64,000 bases of DNA, taken from NCBI GenBank assembly GCA_020726505.1, contig JAHLEZ010000007.1, positions 1,426,001 through 1,490,000 on the forward strand, given 5' to 3'. Origin of the DNA: Leptodontidium sp. MPI-SDFR-AT-0119. Lineage: Eukaryota; Ascomycota; Leotiomycetes; Helotiales; Leptodontidiaceae. Positions 36,611 to 46,261 of the stretch are shown piece by piece (within the stretch, counting starts at the first letter, position 1; the number at the start of each line of letters is the position of its first letter). Below the pieces are notes generated by a model. It saw only the letters and a program-made list of their open reading frames with translations. It was not told the origin of the DNA and did no database searches. The position numbers and the translations under genes were made by a program.

Positions 36611-38191
36611 CGCCACGGCTGAAGAGGGCTCCTTCTCTTCTCAAAGTCCTATATCTCATAACATCCCTTAAACCCTCGGACCGTCACAACACGCAGAGGA
36701 GAAGTTGGGTGGGTGAAGTCAAGTCTGGTTCGTGTCAAGGCTAGCGCGTTGAAGAAGCGTGGACGGAAATTAATCACTCGCAGCGAGCGCGAGGAGAAAC
36801 GCGAAAGAATTGCTGGTGATGAACTGAATCGAATCGAACGGACGAAAAGGGTATTGTTGGTGGTATTATTAATCGGTTGTAAGGAGTGTGTGTGTGTGTG
36901 AAAAGATCCGAGTTCTTCTGAAGGTTGGTCAGAGCAGAGCAAAGCAAAAGCAAAGCAAATCGACGCTGCTGCCAAAGGGGGACGAGGCGAGGGTCTGCGC
37001 AGCCCAGCCAGCCCAGCCAGCCAGCCAGTGCCGTCGCTCACTGCAGTACAAAAGTCCGAGCGCTCTGCACATCCAGAACAGAACAAGAGAAGTGCCGCTC
37101 GATTGGGCCAGCCCGCAGGGGCCCGCGAAATTAACGGATCCAGGCACTTGGGAGGGGTGCATGAATTCCTCGCTCTGTGATTTGGGGATGCATCGGCACG
37201 GAGTGTACGGAGTGTACGGAGTGAACCTCCCCATGACGTTCTCGTGTGATAAGCAGGGAGATCATGCAGCAAGAGAGTGGTGATGCTGGAGGTGTCGTTT
37301 CAGGGGGTCGGTTAGAAGGACTATCATGGGAACTCAATAAACAATGGAACTTTATGAGCGGAAAGGGATTATGCATTGAGTAGGAGGAATTGTACAAGAA
37401 ATTTTGCAAGTACACAAATCATGTTCATGCATTATTAACCTTATAATACTTGCCACTGTGAGGATGCAGATGTTGCGAAACTAGCTTTGTAGGGATGTGA
37501 TCCCACCAGTTATCAAATTTACCGTGCTCTTACAAGTCACAACGCTCCATAATTACACGCATTATCGTTAGTAAGTATCACAATTGGCTTTGTGATGCAT
37601 TGTCCCTGCGTAGCCTTCTAGAACTTAACGATGGCAGAACGAGGACTACGAGCTTTACCCGATTCTATAAGTAACGAAATGAAAGAGGTAAATTATAAGA
37701 AGCGTCACAAAGAGTTAACACTTTTTATATCGAGAGATGCCAACTACGGGCGAGGCTATAGTTGTATAATGTCAGGTCATTAGTTCAAGTGGGAAGAAGA
37801 GCCAACTTCTCATCCAGCTACGTGTATTATATGCGGGGATGAAGATGGGTGTATCCTGGGAGGAAGGCTTCCAGGGCTGTGTTGGCTCCAGGAGTAAAGC
37901 TCCTGGGAGCCCTCAGGCTCTTGGGATCATTATGACTCCCAGGAGAAAAGGTCCCGAAAGTAATCCAGCTCTCGGGATAACCATTCCTGAACGTTCAAAC
38001 GACAACTATTCGCCCACATCTGTACAACGGTCTAAAACTGGGCGACAAGCCGGTATTGAAGCCCCCGGATAACAAAAGTTGCTTTGATACCAAAACGAGG
38101 GCTGACAAGTTCCAAAAGAAAATCATGGATACAGAACAATACAGTAGAAGGCGAAATGGGGTTTGTTATTTTTAGTGAGGCCTATTTCTAG
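36611..38191. other. 1.6-kb spacer with TG run and palindromic cluster
   Basis: Promoter side of erf2, with a TG microsatellite at 36886-36900 and CCAGCCAG-type repeats near 37005-37025. Further on lies a cluster of short inverted repeats (37880-37985). Frames here follow repeat composition; no gene is accepted. Confidence 0.45.
37880..37985. repeat. Cluster of short inverted repeats (CTCCTGGGAG / CTCCCAGGAG)
   Basis: CTCCTGGGAG is followed about 35 bp later by its exact reverse complement CTCCCAGGAG, with further CTCTTGGGA, CCCGAAAG and CTCTCGGGA variants. A similar sequence (GCTCCCAGGGAGCTCTCAG) recurs near 45695-45715, so it may be a dispersed element. Confidence 0.5.
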
Positions 38192-38573
38192 ACTGTTATA
38201 ACTGCCCAAACACTCTCCTCCACATGCACCTGGAGGTACCTCCGTGCAAGCCCTTCCAGAAACGAAGGGAACTGGTGACTATCTCTTCTACTTTCTTCCA
38301 CCACTCCCCTCTCATCATTCCTGTCATCCATTTTTATCAGTAAACATAGCGCTATAATTGAATAATTTACCTGTATGGATGCGAAATGGCAGACTTGAGG
38401 TGTCGTCGAATCTAAACTCGGGCGTAACGTGATAGATCGCGGAGGTGGAGACATCACACTCCTCTGACTCCTCTAGGGTCGTCGGCACGGCAAATGTACA
38501 CATGTCAAGACGATTGGGAGTTTCTGATAAAATGACTCAGGGGTAGGTGATTTGCTCAGAGCTCACTGCTTCT
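38192..38573 (-). pseudogene. Small decayed gene fragment, unknown family
   Basis: A minus-strand frame reads LDMCTFAVPTTLEESEECDV and EFRFDDTSSLPFRIHTG. A clean 50-bp intron (38321-38370, donor GTAAAT, acceptor ACAG) follows, then a coding-like stretch EESRRDSHQFPSFLEGLARR and YLQVHVEESVWAVITV. The two stretches are not in the same phase after splicing, which suggests a lost or gained base. It may be the 3' part of the neighbouring decayed gene or a separate small gene. I do not recognise it. Confidence 0.35.
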
Positions 38574-40323
38574 TCATTGAAATCTTTCTGGGATGCGCCT
38601 CGGTCGAGAGCTTCGGCGGAGAACTCGAGAGTCAGGCGTGCCATCTAAGCTGAATTTGTTGCGCTGTATGCTCTTCTTCACCCGCGTACTATCATTTAGC
38701 ACCAGCTTAGATTCCGCAGAGTCTAATTTTGTGTTTGATGCTTTCGACGCACGGAGGGCTCGCTGAGGGCGAGGCTTTGAAGGCAGAGTAACAGAACTCG
38801 AGGTTTGTCTTGGCTGCTGGGCTGAAGATGTCTCTTGAATAGTTGGAGAACATATTTTGCTCTCTAGGGGTGTGTGGTTCTCTCCGTCGGTCTCTGCCGC
38901 TTCAAAACTGGTTCTTCATTGGGGTAGACGGGGCGATTTCGTTTGAGACTTCGCTGGCCTCTGCCGTTCCCTGCTACTGAGTCGGATTTGCTCACCTTAG
39001 CTGGGTTTAACTCGAGTTCGACCAAGGGGACCTGCTGCAGTATCCATCGCAGTAGAATACTTTGGCGGCTTGCATTATCGCTGGCAATCTCGTAGCCCCT
39101 CGTCTGATTACGGAAATCACTGATGAGTTTCCGTCGTTTACTAAGCCATTGCAGCGACTTTGTTGCCGTGGCCATTTTAGACCCGGCTGTAGATAACTTC
39201 TGTTCCAGCCGAGAGAGACCTCGTCCAGATTGACCTGAAGACTGTGCTTTCAGCAAGATCTTTTCTGCTGATTGCACAGTTGATGCCACAGACTCGAGAG
39301 CTTTGGTAGCCTCGCTTTCTTCGTTCTTCATCTGAACCCCAATTCCGAAAATCCATAGACTTCACTGTCTCAGAAGGTTTGAGGACTTTCGAGTCCACGA
39401 GCTTCTTCCAGGCTTCATCATACTGTTTCTATAGACGCTTCATAATCCTTGCGTGCTTGTCGTACTCCAGGTACTCACAGCCCAAATACTCAATCCATGT
39501 CGTCAATTGGTCTTGTCGGTCCGGGTCCTCATTCAGCTGAAATGTCCGCTCAAACCCGTGTCTTGCCAGACGCTTATATAGCCGTCGGCAATATCCATCG
39601 AAGCGGCCAGGCTCTGCCTAACAAGGTGGAAAGACACCGCTCCCCTCCAGGGGATGGTCTGTTCTCATCCGTCGTTGCGACTCGCGAAACACTTTCCATC
39701 TCCCCAACTACTCTCCAAACACCATCCAACCGTACTCGTTATTGGGGTTGTTGATAAATGGATTCCAGAACGACAAGATCTCATAGTATTCTTCCAGGTT
39801 TCTAGCGGCAGCATAGCCAAGACTGATCGGGTGTGATGGACGGCCGTTGTCATTAATGAGTTTATTGTAGCTCTCCCTCTCCTCCTCGAGATTGTTTTGA
39901 TAGTGTTCCTGATAATTTCTCTCGTTGCTCAAGTCTATAGTTGTTACAGGAGAGGGTGACCGAAGCGATGGATCTCTATCCACGGGCTCTTGTACAAGGC
40001 GAGCGGAGACGTAGTTTAGATCGATGGGGCGGGACGAGGCAGCATCGTTCGCGCCTGTTCGCGACCTGCCATAGCGATTAGAAAATGGCAAAGAGAATAC
40101 GAAGGCGCAGCATTGTTACCTTAATCTCTAGATGAAATCGTCAGGTAGGTTCTCCGGATCTTTAACATTGACATATCTGTACTCTGAACTTTAGCGATAC
40201 TGGCGGGCCATAAGCTTCAGAAAATCCTAACCTCCCGTTGGCCTCCAGGTACTGGTCAAGCTCGGTGTCGTTGTAGGCAGCTATATCGCGAGCGAACAAT
40301 TTCGAAGTTCGAGCGAATGCCAT
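38574..40323 (-). pseudogene. Coiled-coil protein of unknown function, decayed (4 TAG stops)
   Basis: Starts at ATG 40323 with MAFARTSKLFARDIAAYNDT and ELDQYLEANGR. After a short intron it continues DPENLPDDFI, then AASSRPIDLNYVSARL, NEYGWMVFGE, RWKVFRESQRRMRTDHPLEG, GYCRRLYKRLARHGFERTF, DRQDQLTTWIEYLG and DEAWKKLVDSKVLKP. After a frame change near 39330-39350 comes a long helical segment (TKALESVASTVQSAEKILLK; ASRQSILLRWILQQVPLVEL) and a basic tail (GRGQRSLKRNRP). After another frame change near 38870 it ends DSRVLRRSSRPRRIPERFQ. Stops lie at 40128-40130, 39708-39710, 39618-39620 and 39429-39431, all TAG. From appearance I believe this belongs to a multicopy family of ascomycete proteins without known function. 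Its start faces that of the FHA-kinase gene across 423 bp. Confidence 0.65.
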
Positions 40324-40746
40324 TGCTTATGGTGTAAAAGGGGCAGGTCGAAAGGCGAGGAGCTCGAAGATGGGTCGTTCACAAAAAGGGCGGGGAAAGA
40401 TCTCAGAAGAGTAGAAATTCCATTTGGAATGAAGAAACTTGTACCTCAGGCATTAAGTCGCACTTGTCTCAGCCGCCCTAAGAAGGTCTGAAGGCCAACC
40501 ATCGCAGCAAGGAGGTGTAGTGTCATCAGACAACATAGGCGGCAGCTCGATTGGACTCCGCAGCCTTGTAATAATGAAGAAGGTTTGTGTCACTTACATA
40601 TACATATACTGGGGCACTCTCCCCCAGATGTCCCTTCAGTAACCATTCTGCCATATGTCATTGAGAGAGACGTCTTTTGATGATGGAAGACCCGAACCTG
40701 ATTGCTTGCTTATCCTGGGAATGATAAGACAATAGCCGCCATCCGT
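40324..40746. promoter_or_regulatory. Divergent interval between two decayed genes
   Basis: A 423-bp interval between opposing start codons, so the former promoters of both must have been here. It has a short TACATATACATATAC tract near 40600. No other site recognised. Confidence 0.4.
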
Positions 40747-42842
40747 ATGTCCGAGAATAGTGGGCGATACATTCAATCGCAAAGACCATCCGCTTCAGAG
40801 CATGGCAGCCGAGAGTCAACAGTCTCAGTAGAGGACGAGGACGAGGACAAGGACAACGACTCCGCGGCTGACGAGCGCCTCCAACTTACCTTCGACCCAG
40901 GACCTAAAGCTGGCCAAGGGATTACGATTGGAACCGATAGAAATCGCTGCGATATTGTTTTACCGAAACTGCCTTACATTAGTGGGCTTCACTGTATCCT
41001 GACATTCGATGCACAGCGACGATTAATCTTGAAAGATCTTTCAAGGAACTAAACTATCGTTGAATACGACGAGCAAGGAGGAGAAAAACGCCGAGTTTTG
41101 ATCACATACGGTGACAAAGGACCAGAGTAGTGTCATCACTTTAACTGGATTCTCAGCAGGATTGAAGTACCGGATGTCGCCAAAAAAAGCATCACTCAAA
41201 TCGCTCAGATCGAATTTCAGATCATCGTCGCTAGACATGAGATATATCCCCACCTGTATAATGACCACGTTGACCGACTCCTCCGCGAGGCAAACGCAGA
41301 TAACGAGCTTCCCCTTGGTACACTAGGCATTCAGAGTACGACTTCAACCGCACAACAAAGTGGGGCTCATACTCCTACTCAAACGCCCATCTACATCAAC
41401 CCATAGAAGCTTGGCAGTGGTGCATTCTCGATTGTGAACCGTGTTTGGGATGTTAGCACTAGGTTTGTATATGCTTCCAAGGAGTTCTTCAACATAAAAG
41501 AATCAGCGTGGAGGAAGGAGGCGAGTGTTATGAACCAAGTTTCGCAGTTCTCAAATGTTAGTTTCTCCTTGCATTTCTATAATGCCCCCTTGCTAACTCA
41601 GTATAATAGGAGCATATTGTACAGTTTTTTACTTTGGTTAAAAAGCTGTCGCCTCGGCTAATACTCGAATATCTTCCGCTTAGAAATTTACATGACCAAC
41701 ACAAACAGCAACCATTTTCAGATCAAGAAAGCTTAAATATTCTTTGTCAAAGCCTTAATGCTTTACCCTCCGTTCATGAAGACGGCATTGTCTACCGAGA
41801 TATCAAGCCGGAAAACATTCTTGTTCAATCTCGAAACCCCCACCACCTATATATATATATAAAAGTTTACAGACTTTAGTCTATCAAAGGCTACCGCTGA
41901 TCTAACAACGTTCTGCGGGACACATCGCTACGCTGCACCCGAGATATACACCACTCGCCGTGCTACATACTACACAAAGGCTTGTGACATCTGGTCGCTC
42001 GGCGTCGTCGTCTTCGAATACGCCTACGGGCCCCTTCCAAAATCGAGTAGCATCGGATTGCGTTGGTGTGAAAAAATCATTCGGCAAGTCAATGATTGGG
42101 ATTCTGATGACTTGGTCGATTTCCTTGCAGCCGCAATGTTAATCATAGAACCAGACAGTCGACTTCCAGCTAGGGAGTGTTAGAAACAAGCATCACAGCT
42201 CTCTGCTCCGTCCCAAAGCCGCTGCCCAACTCCAACTCAAGCACCTTACCCCGCAAGCGCTTTGCAGGATGCATCTAACCCATACTCGGCCATGCCTAGT
42301 GCAACACCAACCGAGGCAGCGACATTAATTGTGAACGAATGCCTCCAAAGTCGGAACGTAGTGCAGGGGACTAACACGGCGTCATGGCAGGCGCTAGATC
42401 ACTATTTGATAGATTCCGGCACCGAAGAGCTAAAGCTTGGGGATCAACAGAGCTCGGAAAATTTTGTCAAAAGAGGTAAGTAAATTTCTGCCTTCTTAAT
42501 TTCGCGCAAACTTGGACTGCAACTGGCAGATTATCCTAGCTTCAATCTCGACTAAACAATAATAGAGGGGAACCCGGGACCGGAAAACAAAGCGAAAGAA
42601 GGGGTCTAAACCGGATTCGAACCAAACACCGCGGGAAAGGCGATCAAAAAGTCCTACACACTTCATCGGTCCGACGATCAAAGCGAACACGAATGAAGGA
42701 ACACGACCAGCATCCACAATATCGCAGTGTTGATACTACGGACTTCCCCTCATCAAATTGGTTGCGGGATCCAAATTACGTTGGGTCATCTGTGGCTGCC
42801 CTAGGTGAGGACATGGACGAAGAGAGTAAGATGAGCAATTAG
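40747..42842 (+). pseudogene. FHA-domain serine/threonine kinase, decayed
   Basis: Former kinase with an N-terminal phosphopeptide-binding FHA domain, the layout of fungal checkpoint-type kinases. From ATG 40747: an acidic stretch (EDEDEDKDNDS), then FHA motifs GITIGTDRNRCDIVLP and ISGLHCILTFD ... LKDLSRN. The kinase follows: KLGSGAFSIVNRVWD (Gly loop), VYASKEF (Lys), an intron near 41560-41611, LILEYLPLRNLHD, the catalytic VYRDIKPENIL (Tyr for His), FTDFSLSK (DFS for DFG), FCGTHRYAAPEIY and ACDIWSLGVVVFEYAYGPLP. The tail after an intron contains SSVRRSKRTR and ends EDMDEESKMSN. Damage: TAA 41050-41052; TAG 41128-41130, 41404-41406 and 42181-42183; and a frameshift in a TA repeat near 41848-41862. 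The frame is otherwise continuous, so this is a recently inactivated gene. Confidence 0.75.
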
Positions 42843-42914
42843 ACACCGTTCCATTCTAAGAGCCTTATATTACCACGCCCATCTGACGTTGTGCATGAGC
42901 AGAATAATAGCCAC

Positions 42915-43669
42915 ATGTCTTCGCTCGTTGATGCAAGAGAGGCTTCTGCTCATGAGCCCGAGGTCGAAAGGCCCGGAACTGGTCAGCCACGCAATATCGG
43001 ACGGACAACACCAGACATCAATTCCAGTTCTCCAGAAATGCGCACAATCCATGGCAATCAGGTCAGCTCTCCTGGCTGGTTCGAAAACCCAACAGACGAC
43101 AACGACGCATGGCATGTCAGTCGTACTCGCTGGGAGTCCGAAGCTCGGTTGGCCGAGCAAAATTTCACGCAGACAGGATTGCTCGACCCAGGATATGTTG
43201 GTCGAATTATTAAGAGATATATAGTAAGTTCATTCAGTCTTCCATGTAATAAAGGATCACAAGGCCTGACAAAACTAGAACCCGGAGCAAATACACGAAC
43301 GCAGTTTAGGAAGCGAGGAGAATACATCGACATATTGATCCCTGGGCGGCTCGCAAACAACAGGTATCCGAGCGCAAGAAGACATTGACCACTCGCGCCA
43401 TGATTCGCCTCCTTGTCCAGACCACGAATCAGTAACGCCAGGGTTGACATTTGAGTGAAGCACATCGCGCTACTCTAGAGACTGCATATCAGCGCCCCAA
43501 GCCAAAGAGGACAGAGAAGGTGGAAATAGCCTCGACGCTAGGACTCGAGAAGGATGTCATTGATGTGAGCCCATCCAGCAAGGCAGCACTTCCTGACACG
43601 CTAACAGGTGCCGTCTTATAGAATTGGTTCCAGAATCGACGGTACAAATCCAAACATACAACTGCATAG
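42915..43669 (+). pseudogene. Homeodomain protein, decayed
   Basis: Former DNA-binding protein. From ATG 42915 (MSSLVDAREASAHEP) it reads SSPGWFENPTDDNDAW and LDPGYVGRIIKRYI, then an intron from 43224. After a phase change the frame gives ATLETAYQRPKPKRTEKVEI and ASTLGLEKDVID, an intron of about 55 bp (donor GTGAGC, acceptor TTATAG), and NWFQNRRYKSK ending at TAG 43667-43669. NWFQNRR preceded by LGLEKDVID is the recognition helix and turn of a homeodomain; the Leu-Glu-x-Ala-Tyr and Lys-Pro-Lys elements match helices 1-2 of fungal members. In my reading there are TGA codons at 43336-43338 and 43457-43459 and a one-base phase change near 43455. An unusual splice pattern could rescue part of this, so pseudogene status is likely but not proven. 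Confidence 0.6.
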
Positions 43670-44425
43670 ACATGTGGGTGTCAGACCTAATCAGGCATGG
43701 GATCCTAGAACACGGAAGGTCGGGAAGGGAAGCAGGTTTGAGACGGATACACGATGTTCTGTAGGACACATTTCAAAACTTCTAGCTATCGGGAAACGGA
43801 ATTCCACAAACCAGAGGTAGATGCCCTGTTCTGGATCATTTGGGATTCTAGTTAACTGCCTCTTAACTGACCAGAGGTATGAGCCAGTTGTGACAAAGTG
43901 AAGGGGAGAGAGAAAGGGGTGTTTACCTCGCTTCGATTTGATCAGGTCACTTGCATCGGGAAATCGCACAAATCGAAACCCAGATGACCAAAAGATAAAA
44001 AAATATTGGGGGGGGGAGCTCAAAATAACTAATTCCTGCCAGATGTAGTCTAGAAACAGGGAACCAGCCAGCTTTTACAAGAGGTGGAGGGGCTCGAAAA
44101 GGGAGACCAGAGGTCACCAGATGTTTGTTTCTTCATTTTTTTTATTAATTGCAGAACGATATGCGGACAACAATCAATCGACAGAGCTTGGATATATTAT
44201 GAATGGCGGTCGCATTTCAAGCATATTCTGATACATTCTTGTTAGTGAGAGTTGTGAACTTGTTCAAGATGTCTTCCAACACCCTTCCTGAGAAGAATGC
44301 CCCACCACCCGGTCTCAGGCAATAAGGCCACCACAGCCAGCGGTTCCCGACGGGAAAGCAAGCTTGAGATTATCGAACCACTCGTCCCGAACCCATTCAA
44401 ACCACCAAACAACACAACAATCACA
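43670..44425. other. Intergenic, promoter of small membrane protein gene
   Basis: The right part is the 5' region of the gene at 44426. An in-frame upstream extension from 44297 is open but not needed. No other gene. Confidence 0.4.
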
Positions 44426-45290
44426 ATGAGACCAACCCTCGTCAGATCAATGAGACCAACTCTCATGAGAGCCGCTGCATCTGCAGCCAAAGAAGGGAAT
44501 GTCCTGAAGAAGGGAGCAAAGAGGGATCCCGAACTCTACGTATGTGGCTATTGAAGAAGAACATCGTACGGTCAATTCAAATGCTAACTCACCACCTCCA
44601 GATCCTTTTGGCCGTCATGTCTGGAGCCTTCGGTCTTGCAGGATTCTACTTCGGTACATCTCCCGCTCCCATCGACGATATTTAGGACTCAATTGACCTT
44701 TCTGCAGGCCGCAAGCCCACTTCATCGACATCCGAGTCGAAGATTAGCATTGCTGCTGGAAGTATGCCATGGCAAGGAGAGACCACCGAGGGCGACAAGG
44801 CTAGAGGTGACTACAAGTACCAATACCACCCCGGTGGAAACCCAAAGAACCCTCCCAAGGACGCCCCTAGCGCTTTGCACAGCGTCATTGTGCCAAACGT
44901 CAACTTGCCAAAGGTACGGAACTTTCTATATTGTCGAATGTTTTGGTACAGAGAAACGGGGGCTGCCGAAGTTGATAAAAGAGTATAATGGATAGTCTTC
45001 TTAGTTTCGAGAGGGGTACAGGAGCCCATGCTGAAGAAGAGTTTCTGAAGCAATTCGTCTAGGTCAACAGGACCCCCAATGGATCTCTAGTCTGCCAGTG
45101 GGAATCGGACTGAAGAAACAGGGATGCTATCACGGTTACCGGAAATACCGTCTTCTGGTCTTGAGGCGGACAGATGACTGGGAGGACGACCTGGCTTACA
45201 TGAATATAACCTGCCAAAAACACTGCTAACATACACTTTTCTAGGAGCTACACGAGAAGTACAACAAGTGGGGCAAGGATGGTTACTAAG
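44426..45290 (+). CDS. Small single-helix, probably mitochondrial protein, 138 aa
   Basis: Four exons: 44426-44539, 44602-44653, 44708-44913 and 45246-45290; introns 62, 54 and 332 bp, the last unusually long for this window. The frame totals 139 codons. The N-terminus MRPTLVRSMRPTLMRAAASA is rich in Arg and Ala without acids, a good mitochondrial import signal. A single helix ILLAVMSGAFGLAGFYFG follows, then a polar domain (SIAAGSMPWQGE, YKYQYHPGGNPKNPPKDAP, HSVIVPNVNLPK) and the C-terminus ELHEKYNKWGKDGY. Layout and length suggest an inner-membrane protein facing the intermembrane space, perhaps an accessory subunit of a respiratory complex. I recognise the pattern as conserved in Pezizomycotina but cannot name the function. 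Confidence 0.8.
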
Positions 45291-46261
45291 GAAAGTCAAT
45301 TGGATCATCATTGGGTCATTGGAATGTGGTTGCGCGGTGGACTGTTGTATTGTAGATAAGGTACATGCGAATTGCTTTGACGAGAGAGGGACTTCAAACG
45401 ACCATTGAGTTTTGAGACCAAGTATTACAATGTGATAGTGATTCATTATGCAAGAGTATAGTGAGTAAATTCTACTTTGAGAGGAGATTCCGCTGTCTGC
45501 TGTGGCTTGTCAGAAATTGGAAGCTGTCCTGCTCCGAACCATGATGCGAGAAGGGCATTGTTTCAGCAGAGGATGTATTCAACAGAATGAGGTTCTGCAA
45601 CAGTGTCATAATGACCGCAATAACATATATATTCACCATTATTGTAATTATAATTCTCCTTGCTTCAATTTCCATATTTACTCTTCTCCTTCACGCTCCC
45701 AGGGAGCTCTCAGCCTCGTCTCCTAGCTCCCGAAACGCTTAACTCGATTCGGAACTGTGATGTTCTAAATTTAGTTGAAGCTCTTGGACTTTTCTCCACG
45801 AACTTTGTTTCGACGCGATCTGATCATTGTGAATGATGAAATAATGATGAATATGCTGTGAATTGATATATACACGATAGTAATATAAAAATTAATTGGT
45901 GGTTGAAGGTCTAAATTGGGATTCCAGGACTTTCAGGTGCCAGCAGCCTGTCGCGCCCCGTCAACTTTCTCAGCCGATCTGGCTTCATGATAAAAGGGAT
46001 GGATACGGGCACTTTTCTCCTTTCCATAAGCGGACTCACGCCCAACTCTTCGACCACCAGTCCTTCGCCTTCATCTTCGATGCTGCACTTTTAATTCTGT
46101 TGCGACTTCTTCTTTACTTTCTTTTAGGGACTGGACTGACTGCGACTTTTACCTGGGTCCTGGGTGTATCTCAGGAGAAACGCGTGGGCAATAAAGCTCC
46201 ATCCGGGCCAGCCTCTCTCTCTTCGTCCTACATTACCTGACCATCAAACACATCTGCCAAC
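45291..46261. other. Intergenic, promoter and 5' UTR of PMT1
   Basis: No gene recognised. GCTCCCAGGGAGCTCTCAG near 45695-45715 resembles the palindromic cluster at 37880. The last 200 bp are C+T-rich, as in fungal 5' UTRs. Confidence 0.45.

Noticed and set aside
37839..38072. 77-codon frame over the inverted-repeat cluster
   Set aside because: The frame is a by-product of the GGGA/TCCC repeats and has no protein-like features.
42590..42640. GGTTCGAATCC-like T-loop motif on the minus strand
   Set aside because: The flanking bases do not form a T stem and no acceptor or anticodon stem fits; it is the tail of the FHA-kinase pseudogene.
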